The notes: generated by a model not told the origin, from the letters alone. A DNA stretch of 64,000 nucleotides from Leptolyngbya sp. Heron Island J (GCF_000482245.1 NZ_AWNH01000075.1:33935-97934); one strand, 5' to 3'; counted from the stretch's first letter, positions 8,519 to 18,062 are shown. Program-made: numbers and translations.

Positions 8519-9568
8519 TCAGTTTGATTGTTCATTAGAGGTGGCAGTCTCTTCGTTCACCACATAAGGCTGCGCTACAAAACCGATTTCGAGTAGTTGA
8601 TCATAGGCTTGTCTACCCAAATCGCGAGTTGGGTTTTGGCTGCCAATCACTTCTACTAGCAGAGGAATGGCTAGGTTATGTTGCTGCTGTGCTTTATGAG
8701 CCAGAGCCTGTTGTAGCGTTGCTTGATCTCTGAGTTCCGCCGCTTCCAGTGCTTTTTGCCGCATTTCGCTGCTAACACGTCTATCAATACCAGTAAAGGT
8801 GTTAAACAGACTTTGATAATGGCTAGATGAGGTGTTTAAGGTGTCCCGTGCAGTTTGTAAACGTGCAACAGCGGTCCCATAATCAGCCGCCGCATAGGCA
8901 TTCTCGGCCTCTGCTATCAAAATTTCAGCCGCTTTGATCCCAGTGGGACTATCGTCCTGGTTAAGAGGACGAGCCACATCGGCGACGGCTGTGCTGGGAT
9001 CTTCCGACCCTGTGCGCCGGTACGGACGGCTAACAAAGCCCAGTTCAAATAGCTGTTGGTAAGCATCTAGTCCTAGATCGCGAGTAGGCCCCTGACTTTG
9101 GACAATTTCGACCAGTAGAGGTACGGCTAATTCTGCCTGACCTTGAGCACGATAGATGAGGGCCTGCCGTAGTGTAGCCTGGTCGCGCATTTGAGCAGCA
9201 TCACGAGCGCTGGTACGTAAGTTGCTGCTGATTTCGGCATCAATCCCTGTGAAAGCTGCGGCAATATTTTGATAGCTAGTGGACGTTTCATTCAAATTTT
9301 CTCGCGCCGTCTGGAGCTTACGGATGGCCAAATCATATTCCTGATTATCGATGGCGGTTTCTGCTTCTGCTAGTAGACTCTCACCTGCAGCGATTCCCAA
9401 ATCATCACTGATGCCTGCTTGGGCCAAGAGTGTCGGAGTGGCTGTGGCCTCTGTCTTTACTTCTACAGTCTCTAATGCAGTAGCTGCGGGAGCCATCAGA
9501 GCTAAGCTAGCGGCGGCTCCTAATAAGGAGAACGCACCAGGTTGAAAAATGTGTGATATGGAAACCAT
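8519..9568 (-). CDS. Secreted protein with two tandem copies of a helical domain
   Basis: The ORF extends to 9604, but the ATG at 9568 (MVSISHIF) gives a normal signal peptide ending near the ATALETV region. Two copies of a domain of about 120 residues follow (long-ORF residues about 75-195 and 226-346). Each contains AEAE, LQTAR, FTGID, RDQATL.QAL, A.PLLVE and PTRDLG, and each ends GFV..PY. The repeats are helical and TPR-like, so the protein is likely a periplasmic or cell-surface scaffold; function is unknown. The two copies clearly arose by internal duplication. The gene is transcribed away from the divergent subtilase gene. Confidence 0.65.
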   Translation of the reverse strand: MVSISHIFQPGAFSLLGAAASLALMAPAATALETVEVKTEATATPTLLAQAGISDDLGIAAGESLLAEAETAIDNQEYDLAIRKLQTARENLNETSTSYQNIAAAFTGIDAEISSNLRTSARDAAQMRDQATLRQALIYRAQGQAELAVPLLVEIVQSQGPTRDLGLDAYQQLFELGFVSRPYRRTGSEDPSTAVADVARPLNQDDSPTGIKAAEILIAEAENAYAAADYGTAVARLQTARDTLNTSSSHYQSLFNTFTGIDRRVSSEMRQKALEAAELRDQATLQQALAHKAQQQHNLAIPLLVEVIGSQNPTRDLGRQAYDQLLEIGFVAQPYVVNEETATSNEQSN

Positions 9569-9701
9569 GGAGCTAACTAAATTGATGACAAAGCAGAATA
9601 ACAAAGTGTAACGGTCTGCTCCACATGGGAGCTCAAAATTCAGGACCCTAATATATCGTTACAGAGGTTATCAATACATAAATCATACATTTCCAGGCCT
9701 T

Positions 9702-11843
9702 GTGCCTATTGTCAAAGTGGATGTCGTCCGTGAAATACCTGAAATGACTACAGGAGAAAGCCTACAGGGAGTTAGCCCAGAACAAGCTGGGGTAATTTTG
9801 CAGCGGGGAGGGGAGGAATTATTACTTTATAAAGTTCATGACTGGCTGACGCTTCGGTTTGAATCGTTGACAGAGCAAGCCGCTCAGCTAGAGCAGCTAA
9901 CGCAACAGTGGCGGCCTTTAGCGGTGAAATCAGTGGCTCGGGGGCAGTTAGTAGCCTTAAAAGTTCGTCAGCAACAGCTAGAGAGTTGTTTGCAAACGGC
10001 ACGACAAATGGATAGTGTTCGCTTTGCCAGTCATGTGTATGAGCTAGCTGCTAGCCCTAAGACCCATCTTTATCTGCTCGAACAGCTCACGGTGCAATTT
10101 ACAGCTGGGTTCCCCCTGAGAACGATTGATCAGCTATCGACGGAGCTGGGTCTGATGCGGGAAAAAGGATTAGATGGGGCTGAACGTACATACGTTTTTC
10201 GGGTAGGTAAAACAGCCGTAGAAAATCCGATTAAGTTAGCTAATCGGTTAATGCGACATCCTCAGGTATTGGTGGCTGAACCCAATGTGGTCGTATCTAC
10301 AGCTCCACTCTATCGACCCAAGGACTCGCTCTATAGCCAGCAGTGGCATCTGCATCATCAAGGAGGTCAGGGGTTGGCAAGCAACTCCCATATCTCTGCA
10401 GAAAAGGCCTGGGATATTACGCGGGGTAGCCGTTCGGTAGTGATTGCTATTACCGATGATGCGTTTGATTTGAACCATCCAGATCTCCAGGGAATGGGTA
10501 AGCTAGTGGGCCCGGCCGATCTCAAACAGCGCGATAGTTTACCGATGCCCAGTCAGGACTATGAAAATCACGGCACGGCGGTAGCTGGACTAGCTGTCGC
10601 TGAAGAAACCGGTAATGGTGTGGTCGGTGTGGCCCCAGGCTGCAGTTTTATGCCGATTCAAACCACTGGCTATTTAGATGATGAATCCATTGAGCAGCTG
10701 TTTGACTGGGCGGTTGATCAGGGCGCGGCGGTGATTTCCTGTAGCTGGTCGCCGGCAGCTGCGTACTTTCCCCTCTCCCTGCGTCAGCGTAATGCTATTA
10801 ATCGGGCGGCGACCAAGGGACGTAATGGCAAGGGCTGCGTAGTGCTGTTTTCGGCGGGAAATGCGAACCGACCGCTCAATGGCAAAGTCCGTGAGCTGGG
10901 CTGGCCTAAAAATGCGCTACGAGGGGTGATCCAGTGGTTAGGTGGGTTTGCCATGCACCCTGATGTGATTACAGTTTCAGCCAGCACGAGCCTAAATCGT
11001 AAGGCGGCTTATAGCAACTGGGGTAAGCATGTGTCTGTGGCGGCTCCCAGCAATAATGGGCCGCCGGTTATGGCGCTACCCGATGTAGGGCAGGTAGAAA
11101 CAGGGCCTGTGGTGAAGGGCTCCTTTGATGGCTTAGGCATGACGACGGCTGATCGTCTGGGTGGCATTGGCTATAGCAGGAGTGATTACACCAGCCGCTT
11201 TGGGGGTACATCCAGTGCCTGCCCAGTGGTTGCTGGGGTGGTGGGGCTGATGCTGTCAGCTAATCCAGATTTAGATGCCGGGGAGGTCAAGCAAATTTTG
11301 CAGGATACCGCCGACAAAATTGAAGACCATACCCCTGATCCCCAACTGGGATTAGCCTATGGCAGCTATGACAACCGTGGTCACTCCCGCTGGTTTGGGT
11401 ACGGTAAGGTGAATGCCTATAAAGCTGTCAAAGCTGCTCGCGATCGCCACTTGGCAACTCGACGGCTTAGTCAAACAATTGAACAAACCAGCGCCGTCAC
11501 GCTCACACTACCGGCTGATCGAGTTGCTATGCAACAGGCTGGAATTACGATTAATCAGCACGGGCAGCTGCAAGATATTCAAGTCTATTTAGAGATTCGC
11601 CATGGTTTTTTGGGGGATCTTTCCATTGCAGTTATAGACCCCCGAGGCAAATCAGTGCTGCTGCAGGGGCGTACCCTGGGGCGACAGACACAGCTGCGTA
11701 AAACCTATACCTTTGAAAACACCCCGACCCTGAGTCTGCTGATGCATCGTCAGATACATGGGCGATGGCAGCTAAAAATTGTAGATCACAGTGAAACTCA
11801 CCAGGGGCAATTGTTACAATGGTCACTTAAATTAGGTACTTAG
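9702..11843 (+). CDS. S8 subtilisin-like serine protease with C-terminal P-domain
   Basis: A 713-residue protease starting at GTG. The first 225 residues form a prodomain-like extension, including RTYVFRVGKTAVENPIKLANRL, a known feature of cyanobacterial and kexin-type subtilases. The catalytic triad is visible: Asp about 251 in ITDDAFDLNHPDL, His about 290 in YENHGTAVAGL, Ser about 504 in GGTSSACPVVAG, with oxyanion Asn in FSAGNANR. The Asp motif is DDAFD rather than the usual DTGVD, as in kexin-like enzymes. Residues about 600-713 form a proprotein convertase P-domain (QDIQVYLEI, GDLSIAVIDPRGK, GRWQLKIVD). No classical signal peptide is seen, so export is uncertain. A hairpin follows the stop. 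Confidence 0.9.
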   Translation: MPIVKVDVVREIPEMTTGESLQGVSPEQAGVILQRGGEELLLYKVHDWLTLRFESLTEQAAQLEQLTQQWRPLAVKSVARGQLVALKVRQQQLESCLQTARQMDSVRFASHVYELAASPKTHLYLLEQLTVQFTAGFPLRTIDQLSTELGLMREKGLDGAERTYVFRVGKTAVENPIKLANRLMRHPQVLVAEPNVVVSTAPLYRPKDSLYSQQWHLHHQGGQGLASNSHISAEKAWDITRGSRSVVIAITDDAFDLNHPDLQGMGKLVGPADLKQRDSLPMPSQDYENHGTAVAGLAVAEETGNGVVGVAPGCSFMPIQTTGYLDDESIEQLFDWAVDQGAAVISCSWSPAAAYFPLSLRQRNAINRAATKGRNGKGCVVLFSAGNANRPLNGKVRELGWPKNALRGVIQWLGGFAMHPDVITVSASTSLNRKAAYSNWGKHVSVAAPSNNGPPVMALPDVGQVETGPVVKGSFDGLGMTTADRLGGIGYSRSDYTSRFGGTSSACPVVAGVVGLMLSANPDLDAGEVKQILQDTADKIEDHTPDPQLGLAYGSYDNRGHSRWFGYGKVNAYKAVKAARDRHLATRRLSQTIEQTSAVTLTLPADRVAMQQAGITINQHGQLQDIQVYLEIRHGFLGDLSIAVIDPRGKSVLLQGRTLGRQTQLRKTYTFENTPTLSLLMHRQIHGRWQLKIVDHSETHQGQLLQWSLKLGT

Positions 11844-11847
11844 CAGA

Positions 11848-11881
11848 GGTTTGTAAGCCATTTGTCGTATGGATACAAACC
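11848..11881 (+). terminator. Terminator after the subtilase gene
   Basis: GGTTTGTA (11848-11855) pairs with TACAAACC (11874-11881), with an inner CAT/ATG pairing, beginning 5 nt beyond the subtilase stop codon; the tail TTATCTTG is moderately T-rich. Confidence 0.65.
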
Positions 11882-12425
11882 TTATCTTGTAAGCTTCTGG
11901 GCTTGCGGTATATATAGAGAGCGAGGTCAGTAGCACAGCTTACGCATTTTTTTTCTAGGAATGCTAGATTTAGGGTATGACGCTTTTATTAGCGCAATAC
12001 CTACTGTCAACATCTAGCTGTGTTGTTGGCTTACTAGGGATATCTACGTGTTCTTAGTTAGCAGTATCTACCCAGTTCTTGGGGATATCACTGGCTACTT
12101 TTAGCTATATAGGACATCAGGGTTTTATCGGTTTAAGCTACTGACATTAGTCAAGCATGTCAGTGGAACGTGTGAGTGAGTGTTTGTATTGAAATGGCTC
12201 GATATGTAACGTGTTTCCTGTTGAGTATTAGTAGTTACGTATCTGTCAGCTAAAAGGGACAAAGAGCGCGATCGCAAGGTCTGAGATACCTATATCTAAT
12301 GACTTACCAGCTACTGACGGTCCAAAGATCGTCTGTAGCGTAGTGCTCAAAATTGGCCTGACTGGATAAGCCAGCATCTGTACGAGTACCCATGGTCTCG
12401 ATGGCTGACTGGACACCCTTCAAAA
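11882..12425. other. Intergenic region before tRNA-Pro
   Basis: About 540 bp without a supported gene between the subtilase terminator and the minus-strand tRNA. No family-like reading frame or strong repeat was seen. Short repeated words such as GGGATATC occur but have no clear structure. Confidence 0.4.
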
Positions 12426-12499
12426 TCGGGATGACTGGATTCGAACCAGCGGCCCCTTCGTCCCGAACGAAGTGCGCTACCAAACTGCGCTACATCCCG
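12426..12499 (-). tRNA. tRNA-Pro (anticodon CGG)
   Basis: The minus strand folds into a full cloverleaf: acceptor CGGGATG/CATCCCG, D-arm GCGCAGTTTGGTAGCGC, anticodon arm CTTCG-TTCGGGA-CGAAG with anticodon CGG, and T-arm CTGGTTCGAATCCAG. The discriminator base is A, and CCA is not encoded, as is common in cyanobacteria. There is no intron. The plus-strand ORF across this gene is an artefact. Confidence 0.95.
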
Positions 12500-12911
12500 T
12501 CTCAGCTAACCCTAAGCAACCACCCGTACAATCAAACAATGTTTGAAACGTTTGCGTTGCTAATTGCTGATACCAAACTAGGTTATCACACTAGTTTTGA
12601 GTGTGGCTTCCGAGTCAATAACGACAGGTACTAAATTGAAGAGATACGTAGTAAATTCAAGGTATGCCACGTTATAGCCAGATACTTCACTGATACTTAA
12701 AGATTATCGGTTTTGTTCGTTGGTTTCTTTATGTCGCTAACGTTTCAATCCGACTTTATATGTGCATCCTTAATGTAAGGGTGCGGTTCATTCTCACTTT
12801 TTCTGATACATGTTAGTTCTGCCGTTATGATGAGCTGCGATTTGCCACAGACAGGTAAGGAATCATTCAGTCAGCCAATGTAGCGAAAGATAACCGCTTA
12901 GGAGACAATCC
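12500..12911. other. Intergenic region upstream of the 163-aa gene
   Basis: About 410 bp holding the tRNA promoter region (minus) and the leader of the gene at 12912. AGGAG at about 12900-12905 serves as that gene's ribosome binding site. No other feature seen. Confidence 0.35.
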
Positions 12912-13403
12912 GTGTTTGCTCTTAATCTTGACTGTTCATCTGCTGCCGATCAATTAGAGGCAGATGTGTTGAACATTACTAATGTCCCTACGGGGTTTGA
13001 TTTTCAAGTTTTGACCCCCTTAGAAATGGTGACCAACCAGTTTAGTGGGGTGAGCTTTGCTTGTGCGATCGCACTTATTCCATCTAATCCACGATTTGTT
13101 GCCAAACCAGGGCAGCGCGTGATCATGCCGACCGGTAATGATAACCGGCTATCCATTGCCCTGGATGAAACTGTGTATTCATTTTGTCTATGGGGCCGCT
13201 GTACTCAGCCGATGGTGCTGAAGGTGCTAGAACGCAGTGGCAAGGTGTTACAGATACATAGCGATCGCACATTTCGGTGGTCCGACAGTTCAAAGACGGC
13301 CCTGCTACCGCTGCAGATCCTCAAGCTAGAGAACATGAGCAACATTGCCATGGTAGAACTGTCAGCCGATGCTCCCTTTACTGTTGAAGGGCTATCTGTG
13401 TAG
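12912..13403 (+). CDS. Hypothetical protein, 163 aa
   Basis: No family recognised. GTG start with a good Shine-Dalgarno sequence (TTAGGAG, 7 nt upstream). The protein is mixed alpha/beta with no signal peptide or membrane segment. Notable stretches are FDFQVLTPLEMVTNQFSG, RFVAKPGQRVIMPTGNDNR and YSFCLWGRCTQPMVLKV. Two HIP1 sites fall inside the gene, which fits native cyanobacterial DNA rather than recent import. It lies alone between a tRNA and the phosphohexomutase gene, about 220 bp from the latter, so context says little about its role. Confidence 0.6.
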   Translation: MFALNLDCSSAADQLEADVLNITNVPTGFDFQVLTPLEMVTNQFSGVSFACAIALIPSNPRFVAKPGQRVIMPTGNDNRLSIALDETVYSFCLWGRCTQPMVLKVLERSGKVLQIHSDRTFRWSDSSKTALLPLQILKLENMSNIAMVELSADAPFTVEGLSV

Positions 13404-13623
13404 TTAGTCGTATCACCGTCATCGTGTTTACATAAGCTTTATCGCTGTTTAGGCAACTCTTGAGACCCCTAGGCAGTCGAGTTCAGTAAGGCTAAGTTCA
13501 AAAAAATGTGCTAAAGAGTTCTACCCTCTAGCATTTGCTAAGGTCACTGTTTAAACTGCTGAGGAGATCAGGATCTCACTTAGCAGCTGTGAATTTCTTA
13601 GATGTGGCATTACTGAAATCATT

Positions 13624-15087
13624 ATGGCAACTGCATTATCTCCATCGGTATTTATAGGTAAATCGATCAAATTTGGTACAGATGGTTGGCGTGGCATGAT
13701 TGCCGCCGACTTTACATTTGAGCGGGTAGATTTAGTAGCCGCCCTGGCGGCTAAAGTACTTGAAGAATGTTATGGCAGCAATGGCAGTCGTACCGTGATT
13801 GTGGGCTACGACCGTCGGTTTATGTCTCCTGAATTTGCCGGACATGCCGCTGAGTCCATCGCCCAGGCTGGTTACGACGTACTCCTGTCCGAGTGCTTTG
13901 CCCCCACTCCCGCCTTTAGCTGGGCCGCTCATGAAAAAGGAGCCCTGGGCGCGATTGTCATCACCGCCAGCCATAACCCCGCCGCATATTCTGGCCTTAA
14001 GGTTAAAGGCGCGTTTGGCGGCTCAGTCCCACCAGACGTTACTAAAAAAGTTGAAGCCTTGCTCCCCGAAGGGAAGCCCGTAGCAGAAAAACCAGGCACC
14101 ATTACCGCCTTTGATCCCTGGCCTAGCTACTGCCAGGCCCTGCAGAGCATGGTCGACATAGATGCCATTCGGGCCGCTATTGCTGACGGTAGTCTGAGCG
14201 TCTTTGCAGATGTCATGCATGGATCTGCAGCTGGTGGATTTGAAAAAATCCTGGGGATGCCGATTCATGAAATCAATGGCGATGCTGATCCCCTATTTGA
14301 AGGTGGAGCACCAGAGCCACTACCTCGATATATTCCTAAGCTCTACAAGGCAGTTAAAGATCGCTACCAGTCTGGGGCTGAGGGGCTTACAGTTGGCATC
14401 ATTTTTGATGGCGATAGTGATCGGGTTGCCGGTATGGATGGCCAGGGCGAATTTCTCAGTTCCCAGGTGCTGATTCCAATTTTGATTGAGCATCTAAAAG
14501 CACGCCGTGGTTTCGATGGTGAAGTAATCAAAACCATCAGTGGTTCTAACCTGATGCAAAAGGTGGCTGAACTGCATGGGCTGTCAGTTCACGAAACCCC
14601 AATTGGCTACAAGTACATTGCCGATCGCATGCTCGAAACAAAGGTTTTGATCGGTGGTGAAGAATCTGGTGGGATTGGCTATGGCCATCACATTCCCGAG
14701 CGGGATGCATTGCTATCAGCACTGTATCTATTAGAAGCCGTTGTTAAAAGTGGTAAGGACTTTGGTCAACTCAACCAGACACTACGGCAGCAAACTGGGT
14801 TTGAAGGAGCCTACGATCGGATTGATTTACCCCTGGCCAACATGGATGTCCGTGCCAAACTGCTAGACAGTTTGCAGAATGCGACACCAACTGAAGTTGC
14901 CGGTAAGGTAGTCAGTAGTGTGCTATCTATTGACGGTTACAAGTTTACTTTGGCCGATGGTAGCTGGTTACTCATCCGATTTAGTGGAACTGAACCGGTG
15001 TTACGTCTTTACTCTGAAGCGGCCACCATCGAAGAAGTCCACAAGCATTTGAGCTGGGCCAAAGAATGGGCCAGTTCCGTAGGCTAG
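13624..15087 (+). CDS. Phosphoglucomutase/phosphomannomutase family protein
   Basis: A 487-residue alpha-D-phosphohexomutase that interconverts hexose 1- and 6-phosphates. All four family signatures are present: N-terminal KFGTDGWRG, the phosphoserine loop TASHNP with catalytic Ser116, the metal-binding loop FDGDSDR (about 260-266), and the sugar-specificity loop GGEESGGIGYG (about 344-354). The phosphate-binding RFSGTEPVLRLY lies near the C-terminus. Glucose versus mannose preference cannot be settled by eye; GEESGG is commoner in glucose-type enzymes. Its product could feed glycogen or cell-envelope sugar synthesis. Start and length are normal, and a strong terminator follows. Confidence 0.92.
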   Translation: MATALSPSVFIGKSIKFGTDGWRGMIAADFTFERVDLVAALAAKVLEECYGSNGSRTVIVGYDRRFMSPEFAGHAAESIAQAGYDVLLSECFAPTPAFSWAAHEKGALGAIVITASHNPAAYSGLKVKGAFGGSVPPDVTKKVEALLPEGKPVAEKPGTITAFDPWPSYCQALQSMVDIDAIRAAIADGSLSVFADVMHGSAAGGFEKILGMPIHEINGDADPLFEGGAPEPLPRYIPKLYKAVKDRYQSGAEGLTVGIIFDGDSDRVAGMDGQGEFLSSQVLIPILIEHLKARRGFDGEVIKTISGSNLMQKVAELHGLSVHETPIGYKYIADRMLETKVLIGGEESGGIGYGHHIPERDALLSALYLLEAVVKSGKDFGQLNQTLRQQTGFEGAYDRIDLPLANMDVRAKLLDSLQNATPTEVAGKVVSSVLSIDGYKFTLADGSWLLIRFSGTEPVLRLYSEAATIEEVHKHLSWAKEWASSVG

Positions 15088-15150
15088 TGTTCGTTGGGTA
15101 CCTGACCATGGTGCCCTCGTAGAAGATTGGTGCTTTGATTTGGGATTAAG

Positions 15151-15178
15151 ACCACGCTCCTTTGGGGTGTGGTTTTTT
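15151..15178 (+). terminator. Terminator of the phosphohexomutase gene
   Basis: ACCACGCTCC (15151-15160) pairs with GGGGTGTGGT (15164-15173, two G-T pairs) around a TTT loop and runs into six T residues: a classic rho-independent terminator. Confidence 0.9.
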
Positions 15179-15267
15179 GACTACTTCAGGCCTCGTCGTT
15201 ATGCCTCTGCCCTCATTCTTCCATCCTTCGCTATATGCTGGGATTGGTCTTTGCTCCTTGCTGTCTA

Positions 15268-15990
15268 ATGGTTGCCGAGGTTACGTTTAGCCCCATTGCC
15301 TATATTCAATCCTGCTATCCTGAGCGATTTGGCATTCCTCGACAGGCAGGGCTAGTGGCATCGGCCTATGCAGATATCGTTTTTGAGGCGACCGAAGAAA
15401 ATAAGCTGGCGCTACGCGGGATCGAGGAATTCTCCCATGTGTGGGTGATATTTGTATTCCATGGTCAATCCTATGGCGACTTTAAACCGTTGGTGAGACC
15501 CCCCCGGTTGGGTGGCAATAAGAGTGTTGGCGTATATGCTACCCGCAGCCCCAATCGGCCTAATGCAATTGGCATGAGTGCGGTAAAGCTATTCGGTGTT
15601 ATTGAAAAAAAGAGAACATTACGGCTACAGGTGCAAGGGGGAGATTTTTTAGATGGTACTCCGGTGATTGATATTAAACCCTATGTACCCTATGCCGATG
15701 CCATTGAATCAGCCCAGGCTGCCTGGGCGGTTGAGCAGTCGAGTTTGTTGTCGGTTAGTTGGAGTGATGAAGCTGAGGCGGTTTTAATTGACTGTGTTGA
15801 GCCGGGGGCAAAGAAATTACGTTGTTTAATTGAAGAGACCCTGGCCCAGGACCCAAGACCTGGCTATGAGCGCGGTAAAGACGGTCGTGAAGGCCAACGA
15901 TGGCATATGCAAGTAAGCAATTACAGTGTGTTTTGGACGGTGGAGAAGGGGGTCGCCAAGGTCATTAAGTTGGCATGGGTTGAGAGATAA
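15268..15990 (+). CDS. trmO: TrmO/TsaA-type tRNA (t6A37) methyltransferase
   Basis: This enzyme transfers a methyl group from SAM to N6-threonylcarbamoyladenosine at position 37 of certain tRNAs. The VirR/TsaA fold is clear: FSPIAYIQSCYPERFGIPRQ at the start, HVWVIFVFH, the family signature RSPNRPNAIGMSAV, and DGTPVIDIKPYVPYAD. The C-terminal part (about 180-240) is the family's extra domain with PRPGYERG. The ATG at 15268 (MVAEVTFSPI) is preferred over an upstream ATG at 15235, because homologues begin just before the FxPIG strand. No operon partner is seen. Confidence 0.88.
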   Translation: MVAEVTFSPIAYIQSCYPERFGIPRQAGLVASAYADIVFEATEENKLALRGIEEFSHVWVIFVFHGQSYGDFKPLVRPPRLGGNKSVGVYATRSPNRPNAIGMSAVKLFGVIEKKRTLRLQVQGGDFLDGTPVIDIKPYVPYADAIESAQAAWAVEQSSLLSVSWSDEAEAVLIDCVEPGAKKLRCLIEETLAQDPRPGYERGKDGREGQRWHMQVSNYSVFWTVEKGVAKVIKLAWVER

Positions 15991-16110
15991 GGGGATTGCA
16001 CAAAAATACAGTCCCTGGTTGAGGCTGTAGATGGGTGGATGAGTGATGGAGTAACGGGGGAATTATTTAAGCGCGTGAGCCTAACTTTGATCGCTCACAA
16101 GTTCTTATAG

Positions 16111-16304
16111 CTACCGTGTATACATAAGTCGGAGAATAGCTCTAGAGTTCGAGCCCTCATCCCCCAACCCCTCTTCTCCCGCGGGGAGAAGGGGCGTCAG
16201 ATCAAAGTCCCTCTCCCGCGGGAGAGGGGTTTGGGGAGAGGGCCAACTCAAGGTATGAAGCACCTTTCAAAGCACTAGCTTCCGGATGTGTATACACGGT
16301 AGGC
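16111..16304. mobile_element. MITE-like element with terminal inverted repeats and target duplication
   Basis: CTACCGTGTATACATAAGTCGGA at the left end (16111-16133) is matched, inverted, by TCCGGATGTGTATACACGGTAG at the right end (16281-16302). TCTTATAG lies directly outside both ends (16103-16110 and 16305-16312), consistent with an 8-bp target-site duplication. The interior is a second, GC-rich imperfect palindrome (16152-16245). There is no ORF of useful length. It sits in the gap between trmO and azlD. A related fragment, GTATACGTAAG followed by CCTCATCCCC, occurs near 52425. Confidence 0.6.
16152..16245. repeat. GC-rich intergenic palindrome, copy 1
   Basis: CCCTCATCCCCCAACCCCTCT at the left and AGAGGGGTTTGGGGAGAGGG at the right pair imperfectly, enclosing two smaller hairpins built on CTTCTCCCGCGGGGAGAAG and CTCTCCCGCGGGAGAG. 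Related copies are at 36984-37062, 52441-52473 and 53920-53956. Confidence 0.7.
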
Positions 16305-16370
16305 TCTTATAGGGAGAGCGCTTTGCGCCTGCCCCGAGGCTCTTTTTGATGGCAAATAATCTTTTTCTCT

Positions 16371-16694
16371 TTAACTCAGGAGAGTCTGCCACAGCAGGAA
16401 AACCCCCATGCCTACAAGAATTGTTAGCAACAGGTTCTTTTTCCAAAGTCCAATGCCTAAAGCGGCTAGAGCACCGATAAGGCGAGGATTGTCGCTACTA
16501 AGCCAAAGATTGTTCTCTTCAACTAAAACCGTGGGAACAACAATGGCGGTGAGTACAGCTGGCGGTACATAGTTTAAGGCCTGTAATAGGCGAGGCGGAA
16601 GGGTAATGCGACCGCTCATGGCCAGGAGCGGATAGCGAACGAGAAAGGTAACCAGGGTCATACCGCCCAGCAGGATGATTTCGTTATGAGTCAT
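16371..16694 (-). CDS. azlD: AzlD-type branched-chain amino acid exporter subunit
   Basis: A 107-residue membrane protein with three to four helices, matching the small subunit AzlD. The pattern [38 protein letters not shown] is diagnostic. With AzlC it forms a two-component exporter of branched-chain amino acids or related compounds. Its start lies inside the end of azlC (11-nt overlap), showing translational coupling. Length is typical. Confidence 0.9.
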   Translation of the reverse strand: MTHNEIILLGGMTLVTFLVRYPLLAMSGRITLPPRLLQALNYVPPAVLTAIVVPTVLVEENNLWLSSDNPRLIGALAALGIGLWKKNLLLTILVGMGVFLLWQTLLS

Positions 16695-17412
16695 GGGTTT
16701 TCTTTAAATAGTTTTCGAGTAAGACGCCAGTGAGGATGGCTGCGATCGCAGCTACCATTAGCCCCAACTGATGGGGCAAGCCTCGAGCTAGCAGAGCTGT
16801 AATGCCTGCTGTGACCACCGTAGCCACCATGGGTCGATTGGTCAGATAGGGAATGGTCATGCCGATAAAAGTGGCGACCATGGCAAAGTCCAATCCCCAG
16901 GCGCTGGCATTGGGAATAGTTTGACCCAGGGTCAAACCGAGCAGTGTACAGAGCTGCCAGTTGACATACATCGCCAGAGCTGAGCCGAGCTGAAACCAAT
17001 GTTTGTGGGGGGATGGATCGGGCTGACGGTAGCGCTGGATAGCCACCATAAAATTTTCATCAGTCAGCCAAAATCCTAGGGGCAACTTCCAAGCCTGGCT
17101 GAGGTGTTTGACATAGGGCACCAGGCTGACCGCATAGAGCAGGTGCCGCAGGTTTACCACCCAGGTGGTGAGGATGATAATGCCCAAGGGAGTGCCTGCG
17201 CCTAGCAAGCCCAGGGCAATAAATTGAGATGAGCCAGCAAAAACGATGGCTGACATGCCCATAGCCCCACTAAAGGAGAGACCGCTGGACTGGGCCAGGG
17301 TGCCAAAAATAATCCCAAAGGGAGTTGCGCCGACGATGAGCGGGATGGTTTGGCGGGCTCCAGCCCAAAACTCACGATGAGCTGGCTGCCCATGTTTAGA
17401 CGCCGTAGTCAT
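16684..17412 (-). CDS. azlC: AzlC family branched-chain amino acid exporter, large subunit
   Basis: A polytopic membrane protein of about 242 residues. It shows the AzlC motifs [48 protein letters not shown] and FWLTDENF. An upstream ORF extension to 17517 adds 35 residues without family resemblance, so the ATG at 17412 (MTTASKHGQ) is preferred; AGG lies about 8 nt before it. It overlaps azlD and is transcribed first. The divergent gene at 17583 starts about 170 bp away. Confidence 0.88.
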   Translation of the reverse strand: MTTASKHGQPAHREFWAGARQTIPLIVGATPFGIIFGTLAQSSGLSFSGAMGMSAIVFAGSSQFIALGLLGAGTPLGIIILTTWVVNLRHLLYAVSLVPYVKHLSQAWKLPLGFWLTDENFMVAIQRYRQPDPSPHKHWFQLGSALAMYVNWQLCTLLGLTLGQTIPNASAWGLDFAMVATFIGMTIPYLTNRPMVATVVTAGITALLARGLPHQLGLMVAAIAAILTGVLLENYLKKTHDS

Positions 17413-17582
17413 GGAGATACCTGGATGCAAGTACCCGTCTAGGGTAAGCAGTCTCAATAGGGCCTGTCTTGAACGTTTTTGCACCCTGTGGCACCAACCT
17501 ACGGATACGGATGTCAAAACATACTGATGCCGCTGCTGCGTAAATTTAGCTATAGTTCATATGCACTGTTGGTTGATCACAT

Positions 17583-18014
17583 ATGCCTAATTCAGTCACG
17601 GTTGAAGCCAAAGTTGTTGGGCGTCGTCGCCCAGTCATTACTGGTTGGTCGGTACCGCTACCACCGGGCACCAGCCGTGCACCGTTTACCCTGCGAGACT
17701 TAATTACCTGCGTGGTCCGAGCAGAGGTGGAGGCATTTCAGGCTCGGCAGGCCGAACAGCGTTTACAGCAGGTGTTGAGTAAGGCTGCGATCGCGACGGG
17801 GCTGGCCCAGGGCAAAGTTACTTTAGGGGACCGTGATTTTGAGCAGACCGTTAATCCAGAGACTGCCGTGGATAATGCCATTATGGGATTTATCGATGGT
17901 CTGTACTACGTCTTTTTGGACGATATCCAACAGGAGGATTTAGATGCCACAGTGCATTTAACCGCACAGAGTCGTCTCACGTTTGTGCGTCTGGTGGCGC
18001 TGGTGGGTGGTTAG
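17583..18014 (+). CDS. Hypothetical 143-aa protein paired with the 1635-aa gene
   Basis: No named family recognised. It starts MPNSVTVEAKVVGRRRPVI with a Pro-rich VPLPPGTSRAPFTLRDLI segment. A charged helix VVRAEVEAFQARQAEQRLQ follows, then a TVNPETAVDNAIMGFIDGLYYVFLDD segment; it ends in a compact hydrophobic strand. It has no signal or membrane helix. The next gene, only 48 bp downstream on the same strand, encodes the giant DUF5724/DUF4132-like protein, so they probably form an operon and may act as a complex. Small proteins of this pattern accompany large DUF4132-type proteins in other bacteria as I recall, but this needs a search. Confidence 0.65.
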   Translation: MPNSVTVEAKVVGRRRPVITGWSVPLPPGTSRAPFTLRDLITCVVRAEVEAFQARQAEQRLQQVLSKAAIATGLAQGKVTLGDRDFEQTVNPETAVDNAIMGFIDGLYYVFLDDIQQEDLDATVHLTAQSRLTFVRLVALVGG

Positions 18015-18062
18015 GGACACAGCTCAGAACCGCTTCAGTATTGTGAATAGCTAACTACGACT

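Noticed and set aside
12392..12634. Plus-strand ORF of 80 codons
   Set aside because: It is the antisense of tRNA-Pro and its flanks; the GFEPAAPSSRT peptide is a known artefact of tRNA T-arms.
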